The position numbers were made by a program, and so were the translations under genes. A stretch of DNA of 64,000 bases. Source: Prevotella sp. oral taxon 299 str. F0039 (GTDB taxonomy: Bacteria > Bacteroidota > Bacteroidia > Bacteroidales > Bacteroidaceae). The stretch spans positions 1 to 64,000 of the forward strand of contig NC_022111.1 in NCBI RefSeq assembly GCF_000163055.2, read 5' to 3'. This document shows positions 63,565-64,000 of this stretch, in pieces (positions within the stretch are counted from its first letter, which is position 1; the number at the start of each line of letters is the position of its first letter). A model generated the notes under the pieces. The model worked only from the letters and a program-made list of their open reading frames with translations. It searched no databases and was not told where the DNA came from.

Positions 63565-64000
63565 GTGGAATATATAAAATACAAAATAAAGTCGATATTT
63601 TTACTAATATTGTTGTTTGTTTCTAACAACGTTTCTGCTCAAGAATCTTTGAATAATTCTATTCAATTAGATTCTGTAGAGATAAGCTTATTAACCTGTG
63701 CTCCACACAATCAGATATATAGTTTGTATGGACATACAGCTTTAAGAGTGCAAAATAAAGAAACAGGTGATGATGTTGCGGTGAATTATGGCATGTTTTC
63801 TTTCAAAAAGCCATACTTTATTTTACGTTTTGTTTTTGGACTAACCGATTATGAAATGGGCATAGAGCCATTTGAATATTTTGTTGCTGAGTATGCAACT
63901 TATGGTTCTGAGGTGGTTCAACAAAGGCTTAATCTAACGAATGAAGAAAAACAACAGATTATAAGTGCATTGCAAAGAAATGCAGATCCCAATAATAAAG
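63565..64000 (+). CDS. DUF4105 domain protein, N-terminal fragment
   Basis: Only the first 145 codons are inside the window; the gene continues past the right edge. The likely start is GTG 63565, giving a signal peptide (about 1-25, ending VSAQ). The LLTCAPHNQIYSLYGHTALR segment (about 44-63) and the following YGMFSFKKPYFILRFVFG are characteristic of the Bacteroidetes DUF4105 family of presumed outer-membrane or periplasmic proteins. Function unknown. Confidence 0.85.
   Translation, partial: MEYIKYKIKSIFLLILLFVSNNVSAQESLNNSIQLDSVEISLLTCAPHNQIYSLYGHTALRVQNKETGDDVAVNYGMFSFKKPYFILRFVFGLTDYEMGIEPFEYFVAEYATYGSEVVQQRLNLTNEEKQQIISALQRNADPNNK

Overview
The window is an AT-rich chromosomal segment of a Bacteroidales bacterium, most like a member of the Prevotellaceae. 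Three things point there: the gene order parA-parB-DUF5683-lytic transglycosylase-RelA/SpoT, a TonB-dependent receptor with a carboxypeptidase-regulatory-like N-terminal domain, and promoters of the Bacteroidetes type (TTG or TTTG, 19-20 bp, then TAnnTTTG) in front of many genes. Almost all genes are housekeeping. I see no prophage, IS element, CRISPR array or rRNA operon.

Layout. 1-9.8 kb (+): divergent surE fragment, chromosome partition genes parA/parB, envelope genes, the stringent-response enzyme and a TonB receptor. 9.9-19.8 kb (mostly -): rsfS-ftsH-cdsA, a tRNA-Gln on the + strand, a DUF349 protein, corA, and a flippase-like gene with pepD. 20-44 kb (+): a 29-aa membrane-peptide gene, rsmA, frr, rsgA, etfB-etfA-acyl-CoA dehydrogenase, lptB, tig, clpP-clpX, recQ, guaB, two parvulin chaperones, an OstA-like protein, a small membrane protein, mutL, and an OmpA-family protein. 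44.6-63.5 kb (-): glmM with a DUF4827 lipoprotein, a frameshifted DUF1304 gene, a DHH phosphoesterase, a nucleotidyltransferase, the TamB/TamA-like pair, an RluA-type pseudouridine synthase, a PpiD-like foldase, a CNNM/CorC protein, lptC and an outer-membrane barrel. A DUF4105 gene runs off the right end.

Outer-membrane assembly is the recurring theme: LPS transport (lptB, lptC, OstA-like), periplasmic folding (three parvulin-type proteins), and TamA/TamB. Protein quality control is the second (ftsH, tig, clpP, clpX, pepD).

The most unusual feature is a repeat family I do not recognise. Six clusters, each of about four imperfect units repeating every 22 bp and built on AGCAATGCTTTTAC, all in the same orientation, lie at 6947-7034, 13682-13769, 21943-22030, 27059-27146, 34095-34182 and 40756-40843. 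The last is inside a coding gene. Other non-coding observations are a corA leader with two mutually exclusive stems, a small well-delimited transcription unit for a 29-aa peptide preceded by paired inverted repeats, a 66-bp tandem duplication at the parA promoter, and an inverted repeat around the clpP promoter.
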